A DNA stretch of 64,000 nt from Nitrososphaerota archaeon (GCA_029785195.1 JAFMAD010000003.1:1-64000), one strand, 5' to 3'; positions 1 to 9,229 are shown, counted from the first letter of the stretch. Notes: generated from the sequence alone by a model not told the origin. Made by a program: numbers and translations.

Positions 1-128
1 TTGAACCTGTGCGGGTCCTCTAATATCTCTTGGATTTTCTTGCCCAGAATCTCCATCTGGCGAGGGTCCCTCTTCACAAGCTTTCGGAATATCCTGTCCA
101 CGTGCTCCCTAGTCTCGAGGGAGTACAA
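1..128 (-). CDS. RelE/ParE-type toxin, partial (3' end outside window)
   Basis: The visible 42 residues start YSLETREHVDRIF and continue with RKLVKRDPRQMEILGKKI and a DPHRF motif, which is the usual N-terminal half of archaeal RelE/ParE-like mRNA interferases (helix, helix, then the ...DPHRFKPL turn). The start is a TTG placed directly after the antitoxin stop codon, with no gap; an overlapping ATG there runs into TAG after seven codons, so TTG is the only workable start. Organisation antitoxin then toxin in one transcript is typical of type II pairs. The catalytic C-terminal strands lie beyond position 1. Function as a ribosome-dependent RNase is inferred from family resemblance only. Confidence 0.7.
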   Translation of the reverse strand, partial: MYSLETREHVDRIFRKLVKRDPRQMEILGKKIQEILEDPHRF

Positions 129-371
129 TCATTTCAGTCCGTATCTTGCCTTGAAATCCGAGATGCTCCCAATCCTGATTATAGGCTCCGCCTTTATCTT
201 CTCGAGCCTCGCAAGGTACTCTGGCCTGATTGGTGACTCCAAGACCAGAGCTTTGTACTGCTTCGCCATCTCGTTGATTGCTTCTGATTTTTCGTTGAGG
301 CCATATTGCGCCTTCAGGAGGTTAATCACTTCGTTCGCTTCCTTATCTATCTCCACTATCGCCTTGACCAT
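129..371 (-). CDS. DUF2683-type antitoxin-like protein
   Basis: 80 residues, beginning MVKAIVEIDKEANEVINLLK and containing the AQYGLNEKSEAI motif typical of the archaeal DUF2683 family (a ribbon-helix-helix-like N-terminal strand and two helices, then a RPEYLARLEKI tail). Family members commonly sit before RelE/ParE toxins, as here, so the likely role is a DNA-binding antitoxin that neutralises the toxin and represses the shared promoter. A TATA-like element lies 27 nt upstream of the ATG, so the message is probably leaderless. No operator palindrome is obvious to me. Confidence 0.75.
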   Translation of the reverse strand: MVKAIVEIDKEANEVINLLKAQYGLNEKSEAINEMAKQYKALVLESPIRPEYLARLEKIKAEPIIRIGSISDFKARYGLK

Positions 372-394
372 ATTAGCGTCGTATTAATACCACG

Positions 395-402
395 ATATAA
401 GG
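395..402 (-). promoter_or_regulatory. TATA box of the toxin-antitoxin pair
   Basis: CTTATATC on the minus strand, centred about 27 nt before the antitoxin ATG. This spacing predicts transcription starting at the start codon itself. Confidence 0.6.
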
Positions 403-1342
403 GTGGTGCAATGCGAATTCGGGGGATTCTCAGGGCCTGGTCGAAACTGTTCGGCCAGCGCCCGGCCTCAACGTGATTCAGGTCATATCCGTCTGGATTC
501 GAACCCATGCGAGTGCAAATCCTAGCCGGGCTATCGTGCGCAACTTCGACGGTGACGATATTTGACAGGTCTCGCATCGTCCACGCGCGTCCGGCCTTGA
601 CTCCTCCCCAACGACCGCCAGATTGCATTCGCCCCGGGTCAGCCTGCCACCCCGGCCAGAACGTGGACCGCTAGGAGGGTGTGCATCGAAGGCCCGAGAG
701 CCTGATGTCTGCACTGGCCGGGGCGCGCCATCCGTCGTCATCGCAGATTGTGAGCTGCCTCGGGCGGCTCCACGCTCGTCACGGCGTGACCGGCGTCCGT
801 GTCAACAATGGATAAAGCACCGCGCCCCGCCACAACGGCACAGGGGTCGAAGAAGGCTTGAAGGTGAAGACTGCTTCCACGAGGCGGGCCATAGACGGCT
901 GGAGGCACAAATCGCGGGCACAGGTAAAGAGGTCCAGGGACTGGACGTTCTATCACGCGGCCCGGCTGCTGGCCTCACCCAGGCGTGAAAGGGCTGCCCT
1001 CGTCCCGCTCCTCGTCTACGCCTCTACGTTCTCCTTCGCCACCATGGAGCTCGTCATCCTCGTCCTATTGGGCTTCTACGTCGCGAAGCTCAAGTGCTAC
1101 AGGTTCGTGAACTCTCTGCTCGGCGCGCTCCAGGCGCACCCTTGACCGTCTCTTTCTCACCAGGGACACTCGTCCCGGCGGTCCTCAGGCGGGCGGCCAC
1201 TCCCTTCCCAGGATTCTTGTCGCGGCGGCACAAGACGGGGCCCTCGCCTGTTTGCGGCGCGGCGACCAGCAGGCGGCGGGTCGAGGGGTCAGGCATTTCG
1301 ATCTTTGGGGCTCCTCACGACGTATCCAACCGGTCGTCTCCG
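403..1342. other. Gene-poor stretch of about 0.9 kb
   Basis: No recognisable protein family in either strand. A degenerate tRNA-like fragment (GGTTCGAATCC on the minus strand near 490-500, preceded by a TAGCCCGGCTAGGAT block resembling a D arm) does not fold into a tRNA, because its T stem and acceptor stem do not pair. The only ORF with host-like codon use is the small one listed at 858. The rest could be decayed sequence next to the toxin-antitoxin pair. Confidence 0.5.
858..1145 (+). CDS. Possible small membrane protein, unrecognised
   Basis: 95 residues from a TTG start. The N-terminal half is basic and without recognisable features. The C-terminal half has one strongly hydrophobic segment (TMELVILVLLGFYVAKL) flanked by lysines, and its codons show the GC-rich third positions and AGG/CTC/GTC preference of neighbouring genes. 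No family recognised. I see no convincing TATA element. It may be a small gene, the C-terminal remnant of a lost gene, or chance; the second half looks more coding-like than the first. Confidence 0.3.
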   Translation: MKVKTASTRRAIDGWRHKSRAQVKRSRDWTFYHAARLLASPRRERAALVPLLVYASTFSFATMELVILVLLGFYVAKLKCYRFVNSLLGALQAHP

Positions 1343-2995
1343 TCACTCGGGGGGTAAGCGCCTGTAAGAGAGCCCAAGGTCCATGCCCTGCCTCCTCCTT
1401 GCCCACTTCGAGACGAAGTAGATCGCCATGCATACGACCACCAATCCGAGGACGAATTCGTCCGACTGCAGAAGAGGGTAAGTGAGGAAAAGGTTGGGTC
1501 CCGCGACGTACTCGTACGCGAGAAAGACGTTGAAAGCAAGGGCGAGGGCGCCCGCCACGGAGATGGCCGGGATCCTCCAGACCTTGTATTTGCTGATTGG
1601 GGATGAGTCGTACACGTCCTTCAACCTGAACGGGAACGCTATGGCTGTGACGCAGATGAGAAGGTATGCTATCTCAGTCCCGAACCCAGCCGAAGCCACG
1701 TACGACCCTATCGCGTTGAAGTGATAGATCACGAAGTAAAGCCAGACCAGGCTCCCGAAAAACGAGACCAGCAAGGCGGCGACGGGGGCCCCAGACCTGG
1801 GGCTGACCGACGAGACCCTGCTCGGAAGGACCCTGTCCATCGCTGCCCCGAGCATGATCCTCGTGCTCGCGAAATAGACGATCAGAACCACCTGGAAAAT
1901 GCCCATCATCATGCCTACGAAGATCACCACTAGGACCAGCGGGTCCCCTGACAGGAGGCTGATGATGTATGGGAAGAAAGGGTCAGGCACGACGTTCAGG
2001 ACGGCCCCGACGGGGCCGGGGGTGCTGCCGAACCAGAGGCCGTTGAAGGCATGGATGAACGTTAGGCCGACCGTCCCAGAGTAGGTGTACCAGGTCAGGG
2101 CCCAGAGGGCGCCTATGGCGAGGTAGGACCCCACGATCTGGAAGAGCTGCAGCCTGAGGTTCCCTGCCCGCTTGATCTCGCCGAGGTTGTAGATGGACCA
2201 TCCCGCGTACCCGAGCGACAGCCAGGCGATGGCCCAGAGGGTAATCGTCTCATATCCGCTGAACTTCTCCCCCAGCGCTACCCCGCTCTGACTGGCAGCG
2301 TTGATGATGACCTGGTATGCGTTCGGCCCTATCGCGCTGTCATACGAGTATACGGCGGCGTTGAAGGCGCTGACGAAGTCCTGATGGGTGCTCGCGATGA
2401 GCAGGCCGAGCATCGTCAGGAGCGAGAGCAGCGCTCCTCCGAATAGGACGTACTGCACCTTCACGTAGAACCTCACCCCGCGGGCTGCCACGAACAGCCC
2501 CAGCAGGAGGATGGCCGCGGTGATTACGAAAGTCGCCGCGGGAGACTGTAGCTCCGCAGCCAAGGAGGCGTATCCCGCGACCCCGGTCGCGCGAGCGAGG
2601 TCAGCGAAGAGGGGCTGAAGGCAAAGCTCCACCATCACCGACCCGAGGAACGCCGAGAAGAACCACTGCCAGACCGCCCAGGCGCTGAAAGTAGCCGCGA
2701 AGCCGACCGCTGGGTTCAGGACCCTACTCTGCCACACGTAGTCCCCGCCCGCCCTCGGCATGGAGGACGCGAGCATCGAGACGACGACGTAGAAAGGGAC
2801 AGCTGCGAGGACGGTGGTCAATATCCCCAGGCCGATGTCCCCTCCTGGGAGGACCGCGGGCCCGTAGCTGAAGAGCACGGCCTCCGTGAACCCAGTAAGC
2901 CCGACCGCCATCATGTTGTAGATGAAAGCGTGGCGCGGGGACATCGCCTTCACGAGCCCGGTCGACTCCCTGACGAAGACCTTCTCTTCCGCCAA
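1343..2995 (-). CDS. APC superfamily amino acid permease
   Basis: About 550 residues with roughly twelve membrane segments. The N terminus (GLVKAMSPRHAFIYNMMAVG) and the motif SSMPRAGGDYVWQSRVLNP correspond to the first two helices of APC transporters, where the unwound helix 1 and the SxPxAGG...Y segment bind substrate; a long insertion around residues 140-270 separates early and late helices. Substrate is probably an amino acid or amine, not predictable here. A TTG at 3019 is possible, but the TATA element GTTTATAC predicts a transcription start near 2999, so I prefer the TTG at 2995 (reads AEEKVFVREST). It is divergent from an aminotransferase, which would fit uptake and deamination of an amino acid. 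Confidence 0.88.
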   Translation of the reverse strand: MAEEKVFVRESTGLVKAMSPRHAFIYNMMAVGLTGFTEAVLFSYGPAVLPGGDIGLGILTTVLAAVPFYVVVSMLASSMPRAGGDYVWQSRVLNPAVGFAATFSAWAVWQWFFSAFLGSVMVELCLQPLFADLARATGVAGYASLAAELQSPAATFVITAAILLLGLFVAARGVRFYVKVQYVLFGGALLSLLTMLGLLIASTHQDFVSAFNAAVYSYDSAIGPNAYQVIINAASQSGVALGEKFSGYETITLWAIAWLSLGYAGWSIYNLGEIKRAGNLRLQLFQIVGSYLAIGALWALTWYTYSGTVGLTFIHAFNGLWFGSTPGPVGAVLNVVPDPFFPYIISLLSGDPLVLVVIFVGMMMGIFQVVLIVYFASTRIMLGAAMDRVLPSRVSSVSPRSGAPVAALLVSFFGSLVWLYFVIYHFNAIGSYVASAGFGTEIAYLLICVTAIAFPFRLKDVYDSSPISKYKVWRIPAISVAGALALAFNVFLAYEYVAGPNLFLTYPLLQSDEFVLGLVVVCMAIYFVSKWARRRQGMDLGLSYRRLPPE

Positions 2996-3020
2996 TCGGG
3001 GGGTCAGTCTCAGAGACAAT

Positions 3021-3028
3021 GTATAAAC
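3021..3028. promoter_or_regulatory. Shared TATA element of a divergent promoter
   Basis: GTATAAAC reads as a TATA box in both directions. On the minus strand it lies about 26 nt before the predicted permease transcript start, on the plus strand about 40 nt before the aminotransferase ATG. Fewer than 50 nt separate the two genes, so they probably share control. Confidence 0.5.
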
Positions 3029-3064
3029 GATTCACGACCCCCGACGCTCGGGCGAACCGACGCC

Positions 3065-4174
3065 ATGATGATCTACACTCCCGGGCCGACTGATGTCCCA
3101 CCAAGGGTGCTGAGGAGGATGGCCCGCCCCATAACGAACCCTGACTTGGACCCGGCCTTCGCGAAGTTCTACGAGTCCACCCAAGGGAAGCTGAGGCGGC
3201 TGATGAAGACCAGGAACGAGGTCCTGATCATGTCAGGAGAGGGACTCTTGGGCTTGGAGGCCGCGGTCGCGTCGCTGGTGAAACGGGGGGACAAGGTGCT
3301 GACCGTCACCAACGGCGTCTTCGGCGACGGCTTCGTCGACTTCGTGAAGATGTATGGGGGGGTGCCCGTGGTTGTCCGGGGTGCCTACGACGAGCCGGTG
3401 GACCCCGGGTCCGTGTCAGCCGCCCTCGACGCGGCGAGGGACGTCGAGGTTGCCACTTTCGTCCATTGCGAGACACCCAGCGGCGTCCTGAACCCACTGC
3501 GGGAGGTGGCCGCCGCCTGCCGGAAGCGCGGCGTCCTGCTCATCGCGGACGTCGTCTCGTCCTTGGGGGGGACGCCTGTCGAGACCGACTCCTGGGGGGT
3601 CGACGTCTGCCTCGGAGGGAGCCAGAAGTGCCTGAGCGCCCCGCCTGGCCTGGCCCTGGCCTCCGTGAGCGAGAGGGCCTGGGAGGTCGTGAGGCGGCGC
3701 GGCGACAGCATCCCGGCGTACTATGCGAGCCTCTGGCAGTGGGAGTCGTGGTGGAACAAGAGGAGGCTGTTCCCATACACCCCGTCGGTGTCCGACATCT
3801 GCGCCTTGGACGAGGCCCTCGACGTAGTCCTCGAAGAAGGGCTTCCACGGTCCTTCGAACGCCACAAGCGCGTCTCGGAGCTAATCCTCTCTGCCTGCAG
3901 AGGACTCGGGCTCCGCCCCTACCCGAAGAACGACGCCTGCCACTCCCCTACCGTGACCGCGGTCAAGCGCCCTGCGCAGGTACCTGAGGCCAAGCTGCTC
4001 AGGCTGATGGAGGAACGCTACGGGGTCATGATCGCGGGGTCCTGGGGGAAGCTTGCGGGGAAGGTCCTGAGGCTGGGGAACATGGGGTACAACGCCAGGC
4101 CTTACAAGGCCATGAAGGCGATGCGGGCGCTCGAGCGTGCGCTCAACGACCTGGGATTTGAAGGCGGCGCGTAA
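3065..4174 (+). CDS. Class V aminotransferase (alanine/serine-glyoxylate type)
   Basis: 369 residues of a PLP-dependent fold-type I enzyme. The N terminus MIYTPGPTDVPPRVL matches the alanine-glyoxylate / serine-pyruvate aminotransferase group, followed by the cofactor-binding loop SGEGLLGLEAA, the VHCETPSGVLNP block, the aspartate in LIADVVSSLGG, and the Schiff-base lysine in GGSQKCLSAPPG (Lys188). It would transfer an amino group between alanine or serine and glyoxylate or pyruvate. The reading frame stays open further upstream, but the family N terminus begins at this ATG (a second ATG follows at once). Substrate choice within the family cannot be read from sequence. Confidence 0.9.
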   Translation: MMIYTPGPTDVPPRVLRRMARPITNPDLDPAFAKFYESTQGKLRRLMKTRNEVLIMSGEGLLGLEAAVASLVKRGDKVLTVTNGVFGDGFVDFVKMYGGVPVVVRGAYDEPVDPGSVSAALDAARDVEVATFVHCETPSGVLNPLREVAAACRKRGVLLIADVVSSLGGTPVETDSWGVDVCLGGSQKCLSAPPGLALASVSERAWEVVRRRGDSIPAYYASLWQWESWWNKRRLFPYTPSVSDICALDEALDVVLEEGLPRSFERHKRVSELILSACRGLGLRPYPKNDACHSPTVTAVKRPAQVPEAKLLRLMEERYGVMIAGSWGKLAGKVLRLGNMGYNARPYKAMKAMRALERALNDLGFEGGA

Positions 4175-4259
4175 CCCGTCAGGGGCGGGGGTCGCGCACG
4201 TCCGCCAGGTTCCGAGGCCGGCTCGCAAGCCATTTCGGCGCCTCTGGGAGAGGCGTGGC

Positions 4260-5876
4260 TCATTCGTCGAGCGAGTCGACCAGCCTCCTGAGGATTTCCC
4301 TCTCTAGAATCGTCCCGAGCATCTTCCCGTCGTCGTCAATAACTGCCACTATGGGGACGTTGGTCTCCCTGAACGTCGTAGTCAGGTTGAGCCCCGGCTC
4401 GTCTTCCCTGACCCTCACCACCCTCGCAAGAGGGACTTCGGAGACGTTCATGGTAGCCAGCTCCCTCTGGGAAAGGCCTATGATGTCGTGCATCAGCAGA
4501 GTGGCGACCGGCCTGTCCTCCCTGTCTATCACGACGGCCGCCCGGGCGTCGAGTGCGGAGAGCTTCCTCAATGCGTCCCTGGCTGACCCGTCGTAGGAGA
4601 CAGTCACGGTGGGGAGTGTCTTGCAGATCTCGGCGGCGGTCATGGAGCTGAGGCGCTGCCTGACCAGCTTCTTCTCGGTCCCTGCCTCGTGGTCGATCGG
4701 AACGAGGGGGGTCCGGCCCCTGAAGAGCAACGGGGCGGCGAGGGACAGCATCGCGATGCCAATGGCGGTCGCCGAATACACGAATCCTCCTATCAGGGCG
4801 GTCCCGGCGGCGAACGCCGACACGAGGAGGGCCGCATCGACCCCCCCTTTGACGCAGGTACCGAATGCGTTCTTCCATCTGCCAATCCCGAAGAACCCCG
4901 CGGATGCCCCGCCCACGGCGGCACCCGAGGCCAAGGCGACTCCGAATATTCCCAGCCCTGCCACGATGAGGGCCGGGGTGACCCGCACGAAGTACAGCCC
5001 TATCCCCGCGAAGAACAACGGCTCGAAGAACCCATAGGTGAACGACCGGAGCTTCTCCATCAGGACCGGCCTGGCGGCGAGGAACTTCTGCATCAGCAGC
5101 CCGAGGAAGAGCGCCACTATGGCGGCGTTGAACCCCGTGACCTGACCGACGAACCCTGTGATCAGGAGGATGGCTATTATCATCGCGAACACCGCCTCCC
5201 TGCTCTTGAAGCGGGCTTCGACCCTCTCCAGAAGGGGGACCATGACATACCTCCCGAAGACCACGATCCCCAGGATGGCAGCGCCGAGCTCGGCGGCGGT
5301 CAGCGACAGGGTGACTATCGAAACCGCCTTCCCCGCGAGGTCGAAGACGAAGGAGTAGACGACCACAGCCGCGACTTCGATGACCAGGACCTCAGAGAAG
5401 ATTGTCGTGCCATCTGTCGTCCTGGCCAGGCCAGTGTCCGTGAGGAGCCTCGACAGGGGCCCGGCGCTACTCATCCCGGCTACTATCCCGATGACCACCG
5501 CGGCCACGACCTGGTGGAACACGAGGTAGGAAACTCCCGTGATCGCGAGGAAACGGACCGTGAACTGTGCCAGCGAGACCGCGATGGACGCCCTCTTCGC
5601 CAGGGCCCCTCTGAGCCTATCCGCCTCGAACTCCTCAGCCCCGCTCACGAAGAGGAGGAAGTCAATCCCGATGGTGACGAACAGGGTGATAGTCGGGAGG
5701 ACCTGGACGACGTCTAGGGCCCCTGGGCCCAGGAAGATGCCGACGACGATAGCGCCGACGAAAGGGATCAGCCCGACCTTTCGGAACGCCTCCTCCCCCA
5801 GCTTGGCGCCCACGAGCAAGATGCCGAGGTAGGCTAGCGACGCTACCTCCACCGGCAGCGCGGAAAACAAACCCAT
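4260..5876 (-). CDS. Cation/proton antiporter (CPA2/Kef-like) with CBS pair
   Basis: 538 residues. Residues 1-380 form a Na+/H+ exchanger domain with about twelve helices (start LAYLGILLVGAKLGEEAFRK, then GIFLGPGALD and the TIGIDFLLFVSGAE segment typical of CPA2 proteins). A linker leads to two CBS modules (about 410-538; TVSYDGSARDAL and the C-terminal GTILEREILRRLVDSL) that usually bind adenine nucleotides and gate transport. Probable role is K+ or Na+ efflux coupled to proton entry. GTTAAATGC about 36 nt upstream is the likely TATA box. A second antiporter follows upstream in the same orientation, so both may handle cytoplasmic pH or salt. Confidence 0.88.
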   Translation of the reverse strand: MGLFSALPVEVASLAYLGILLVGAKLGEEAFRKVGLIPFVGAIVVGIFLGPGALDVVQVLPTITLFVTIGIDFLLFVSGAEEFEADRLRGALAKRASIAVSLAQFTVRFLAITGVSYLVFHQVVAAVVIGIVAGMSSAGPLSRLLTDTGLARTTDGTTIFSEVLVIEVAAVVVYSFVFDLAGKAVSIVTLSLTAAELGAAILGIVVFGRYVMVPLLERVEARFKSREAVFAMIIAILLITGFVGQVTGFNAAIVALFLGLLMQKFLAARPVLMEKLRSFTYGFFEPLFFAGIGLYFVRVTPALIVAGLGIFGVALASGAAVGGASAGFFGIGRWKNAFGTCVKGGVDAALLVSAFAAGTALIGGFVYSATAIGIAMLSLAAPLLFRGRTPLVPIDHEAGTEKKLVRQRLSSMTAAEICKTLPTVTVSYDGSARDALRKLSALDARAAVVIDREDRPVATLLMHDIIGLSQRELATMNVSEVPLARVVRVREDEPGLNLTTTFRETNVPIVAVIDDDGKMLGTILEREILRRLVDSLDE

Positions 5877-5985
5877 GCGTCTGACCTATGCCACTCCCCG
5901 TGCATGTAGCATTTAACTGACATACGCCGCGCACCCTCGGTCAGACGGCCGCTCCGCCACGCCCGCTCAGCGACGAGGCGGGTCG

Positions 5986-7530
5986 TCAGGGCCCGCGGGA
6001 ACCGAGCTCCTTGGCGAGGGCTTCCTCCAACGTCTCGAAGTAGGACCTGGCGCCCTGCGGCATCGAGTCCTTGTTCTTCTTGATAGCCTCTATGATGAAG
6101 GGGGCCGCGCTCGCGGAGACCTTGAGCTCGACCCGTCTCTCTCCGTCCCGGCTGGGCCTGGGGACGCTGACCCTCCCTTTCACTTCCGGGGGGGCCGCGT
6201 CTTTCGCGTCCCCCTCCACCTTCTCGACCCACCTCTCCAGTTGGTTCTGGTCCAGCCCGTCGACAAGGCCGCTGAGCTCCTTGACGAGGGGGCCTATCGT
6301 GGCGAGCGAGCTTAGGTCGAGCCCTTCGCTGGGGCCAGAGAAGAGCCGCGCGCCTCCTGCAGCCACCACGTTAGTCCCTATTATCACCAGCGCTGCGATA
6401 GGGAGGATTTGGCTGGAGCCCGACACCGAGTCCGCGACCAGGGTCGTCGCCAAGAGGGCAGGGGTCAGCCCCTGGGCCATCATCGTTTCTATGAGCCTCC
6501 TGGCCTTGGCGGACTTCTTCCAGTCGACCGCCTCCGTGCTGAGCACCCTGGTGGCCACGAGGATGCCCATCACGGCCAGCGACTCGAGATACACCTGAGG
6601 GGACGCAAGCACCCCTATTGGAAGGGAAAACCCGAGGAAGAATAGGAAAAAGGTGCGTAAGAAGAACGATATCTCAGTCTGGAAGGCCGAAATGTAGTTC
6701 AGCGAGACGGCCGGCATCGCCACTCCCAGGCCCAGCGAGGCGGGGAGGTCTGCGAGGTTCTTCATCACTAGTCCGATGGCTAGGACCGTGATCACCCCGC
6801 TCCCGCCAACATCACCGACCAGCACGTACGCGAGTAGGACGTAGCCCACGGTCGCGACGTAGAAGAAGTCCGACTGCCCGACCGCCTTCGTCACCCTCAC
6901 CCACGCTAGCCCTAGGATGACCCCCCCCACCAGGCCAATCGACAGCTGCTGGAAGAAGCTCGAGGAGATGAGGGACAACCCGCTCAAGTCCAGGGGAGCG
7001 TTCTGGTTGTACCCGTTGAGGAGGACGGTGAACAGTATGATTAGGATGAGGGAGTCATAGACAGACTCCAAGGAAAGGTTGGACATCAGCCCCTGCTGCG
7101 AGATTCTCTGTCCCATGTATGGGACTATGATCATGGAGATCTCCCCGCCTACGATGGACCCCAAGAAGAGGGCCTGGTACAAACTCCAGTGCAGGACCGC
7201 CGTGAAAAGGAATGTGGTGACGAGGATCGCGAGCACCATGTAGACGCTCGAGCGGGCGATGGCCGACTTCCCTTCAGACATCACCTCCCTGACCTTAAGG
7301 CTCATGCCTATGTCGAAGACCACCATGGCCAGGGTGACTTGGGAAAGAAGCGGGAGCATCGCGTTGACCGTGGACGTGGGGAGGACCGCGAACCACCTGG
7401 TCGCTATCCCTGCGGCTATGAGGAAAAGTGTCTGGGGTATCCCTTTCTTGTTAAGAAGCAGGTTCCCTACGAACCCTATGAATATGATGGAGGACAGCAC
7501 TAGCAGGAAGGTCTCAGGAGACAGAGCCAA
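5986..7530 (-). CDS. Second cation/proton antiporter (CPA type) with charged C-terminal domain
   Basis: 514 residues from a TTG start. Residues 1-380 hold about twelve hydrophobic helices (GNLLLNKKGIPQTLFLIAAGI, the VVFDIGMSLK segment in helix 4, and GGEISMIIVPYM with the charged site). The last 130 residues are soluble and rich in Lys and Glu, without CBS motifs, ending in a helix (YFETLEEALAKEL). It differs clearly from the neighbouring CBS-bearing antiporter, so it is not a recent duplicate. Ion specificity unknown. Confidence 0.85.
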   Translation of the reverse strand: MALSPETFLLVLSSIIFIGFVGNLLLNKKGIPQTLFLIAAGIATRWFAVLPTSTVNAMLPLLSQVTLAMVVFDIGMSLKVREVMSEGKSAIARSSVYMVLAILVTTFLFTAVLHWSLYQALFLGSIVGGEISMIIVPYMGQRISQQGLMSNLSLESVYDSLILIILFTVLLNGYNQNAPLDLSGLSLISSSFFQQLSIGLVGGVILGLAWVRVTKAVGQSDFFYVATVGYVLLAYVLVGDVGGSGVITVLAIGLVMKNLADLPASLGLGVAMPAVSLNYISAFQTEISFFLRTFFLFFLGFSLPIGVLASPQVYLESLAVMGILVATRVLSTEAVDWKKSAKARRLIETMMAQGLTPALLATTLVADSVSGSSQILPIAALVIIGTNVVAAGGARLFSGPSEGLDLSSLATIGPLVKELSGLVDGLDQNQLERWVEKVEGDAKDAAPPEVKGRVSVPRPSRDGERRVELKVSASAAPFIIEAIKKNKDSMPQGARSYFETLEEALAKELGSRGP

Positions 7531-7738
7531 CCGGGGTCAACTCCAAGACCCGCTCCGCGGCATTCCGCGGTTCCGTGACCTGCTGAGCTGGCGTAGCACC
7601 AAGTCACCGGAGGGACAGAATGAGAGGTATTTGAGCACAGGCGGGCCCGACTATTCCAAGCCTAGGGAAGGGTCGAGCATCGCCTTCATGACGAACAGGG
7701 GCCCTGTATCGGGGAACGTCCCCGGATGTGCTCGGATA

Positions 7739-7774
7739 GTTTAATATACTTCCGATATCGGAACCTCGATATCG
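7739..7774 (+). promoter_or_regulatory. TATA box plus PadR-type operator
   Basis: TTTAATAT (7739-7746) is followed at once by the perfect palindrome TTCCGATATCGGAA (7750-7763) and a second, partial copy TCGATATCGGAA (7766-7777). The sites lie between the TATA box and the GTG start of the PadR gene, where a bound repressor would block transcription. PadR regulators usually repress their own operon. Confidence 0.75.
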
Positions 7775-7787
7775 GAAAAGTGAGAGC

Positions 7788-8225
7788 GTGTTCAACTTCG
7801 ACTGGGCCAAGCGCACCCATAAGGGTCTTCGCCGGTGGATTCTCTACATCGTACGTGAAAGTCCGAAGTCAGGTGCTGAGATAATGGACGTGATGGAGGC
7901 GAACCTCCAGGGCTGGTGGAGGCCTTCCCCTGGCTCCGTCTATCCTCTCCTCAGGAGAATGGTAGAGGAGGGGGTCCTCAGCCGCTCGTCAGAGGACAAG
8001 TATTCCCTCACGCAGAGCGGGAGGGAAGAGGTCGAGCACCCCTGGCCCTGGTCGGATCAGCACGAGCGCGCGCCGCGTTCGGTGGAAGGGGCCATAGAAG
8101 TGATTTCAAGTTACACATCTTACCTGGAGGACCTGTCGAGGGCCAAAGACCCCAAACTCGCGGAAGAGGGCAAGAGCATAAGGGAGCTCTCAGACAGACT
8201 CTCCAGGCTGGGGGGAGAGAAGTGA
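7788..8225 (+). CDS. PadR family transcriptional regulator
   Basis: 145 residues from GTG. The N-terminal winged helix (LRRWILYIVRESPKSGAEIMDVME, then WWRPSPGSVYPLLRRMVEEGVLSR) carries the PadR signature PSPGSVYPLL; the rest is a charged helical dimerisation region (residues 85-145). It overlaps the following ABC ATPase by four bases (GTGA), so the three genes form an operon. The likely role is repression of the exporter until a toxic ligand binds. Two GATATC-centred sites just upstream are the expected operators. Confidence 0.9.
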   Translation: MFNFDWAKRTHKGLRRWILYIVRESPKSGAEIMDVMEANLQGWWRPSPGSVYPLLRRMVEEGVLSRSSEDKYSLTQSGREEVEHPWPWSDQHERAPRSVEGAIEVISSYTSYLEDLSRAKDPKLAEEGKSIRELSDRLSRLGGEK

Positions 8226-9226
8226 GCCAACGACCAATAGTAAATGTGGAAGGGCTGTCAAAGAGTTTCGGCGCCCTGAAGGCGGTCGACGGCGTCTCGT
8301 TCGATATCAAGGAGGGGGAAATCTTCGGGTTCCTCGGCCCCAACGGGGCGGGGAAGACCACGACGATAAGCATGCTCACGACGCTTCTGAAGCCGTCAGG
8401 TGGGAAGGCCGAGATCGACGGCCTCGATATCCACAAGCACCCCAACGAGGTCAGGAGGGTCGTCGGCGTGGTCCCTCAGGAATACACGGCCGACGAAGAC
8501 CTCACAGGGCTCCAGAACATAGTCCTCTGCGCGGACCTCTACGGCATCCCGCGGAGCAACTCCAAGCCGCACGCCATGGAGCTCCTGAAGCTCGTGGAGC
8601 TGCAGGACGCGGCAGACAGGAAGGTCAGCACTTACTCCGGCGGGATGAGGCGCAGGCTGGAGCTGGCCAGCGGGCTGATAAACTACCCGAGGCTGCTCTT
8701 CCTCGACGAGCCGACCCTCGGATTAGACGTCCAGACCAGGGCGGCCGTATGGAGCTACATCAAGATGCTGAAGGTGGAGTACAAGATGACACTCTTCCTC
8801 ACGACCCACTATCTGGAGGAGGCGGACTCTCTGTGCGACAGGATAGCGATAGTCGACCACGGGCACATAGTGAAGATAGGGACCCCGGACGAGCTCAAGG
8901 CGAGCATCGGGGGGGACATCATAGTAGTGGGGGTCGCCGAGGCCGAGCCAGACATCTCGGAGGACATCAAGAAGATACCGCTGGTGAAGGACGTGAAGAA
9001 GTCGGGGCAGGAGTACAGGATAAAGTCAGAGGTCGGGGAAGAGTCTTCGATAAAGGTGATAGACCTGGTCAGGTCCAAGGGGCTCCACGTGACGAGAATC
9101 TCGCTGACGAAGCCGACCCTCGACGAGGCGTACCTCGAGTTCACGGGGAGGAGCCTCAGGGAGGAGGAGGCAGGCAAGATGGACGCGTTCAAGCAGAGGG
9201 TCACCCTGATGAGGGCGAGGCGCTAG
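8222..9226 (+). CDS. ABC transporter ATP-binding protein, drug-export (DrrA-like) type
   Basis: 334 residues. Walker A GPNGAGKTT, Q-loop VVPQEYTADEDLTG, signature YSGGMRRRLE, Walker B LLFLDEPTLGLD and the H-loop TTHYLEE are all present, followed by the C-terminal extension usual in DrrA/CcmA-type exporters (residues 235-334). The reading frame is open far upstream, but the GTG overlapping the PadR stop gives the expected N terminus (SQRPIVNVEGLSKSFG). It should drive the permease that follows. Confidence 0.93.
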   Translation: MSQRPIVNVEGLSKSFGALKAVDGVSFDIKEGEIFGFLGPNGAGKTTTISMLTTLLKPSGGKAEIDGLDIHKHPNEVRRVVGVVPQEYTADEDLTGLQNIVLCADLYGIPRSNSKPHAMELLKLVELQDAADRKVSTYSGGMRRRLELASGLINYPRLLFLDEPTLGLDVQTRAAVWSYIKMLKVEYKMTLFLTTHYLEEADSLCDRIAIVDHGHIVKIGTPDELKASIGGDIIVVGVAEAEPDISEDIKKIPLVKDVKKSGQEYRIKSEVGEESSIKVIDLVRSKGLHVTRISLTKPTLDEAYLEFTGRSLREEEAGKMDAFKQRVTLMRARR

Positions 9227-9229
9227 GCC

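Noticed and set aside
470-560. tRNA-like sequence on the minus strand (D-arm-like TAGCCCGGCTAGGAT and GGTTCGAATCC)
   Set aside because: The T stem has mismatches at two of five pairs, the acceptor arms do not pair and no anticodon arm forms, so it is at most a remnant.
4689-5717. ORF of 342 codons opposite the CBS-containing antiporter
   Set aside because: Composition (very rich in Gly, Arg, Asp, Glu, Pro) shows it to be the antisense frame of a membrane protein gene.
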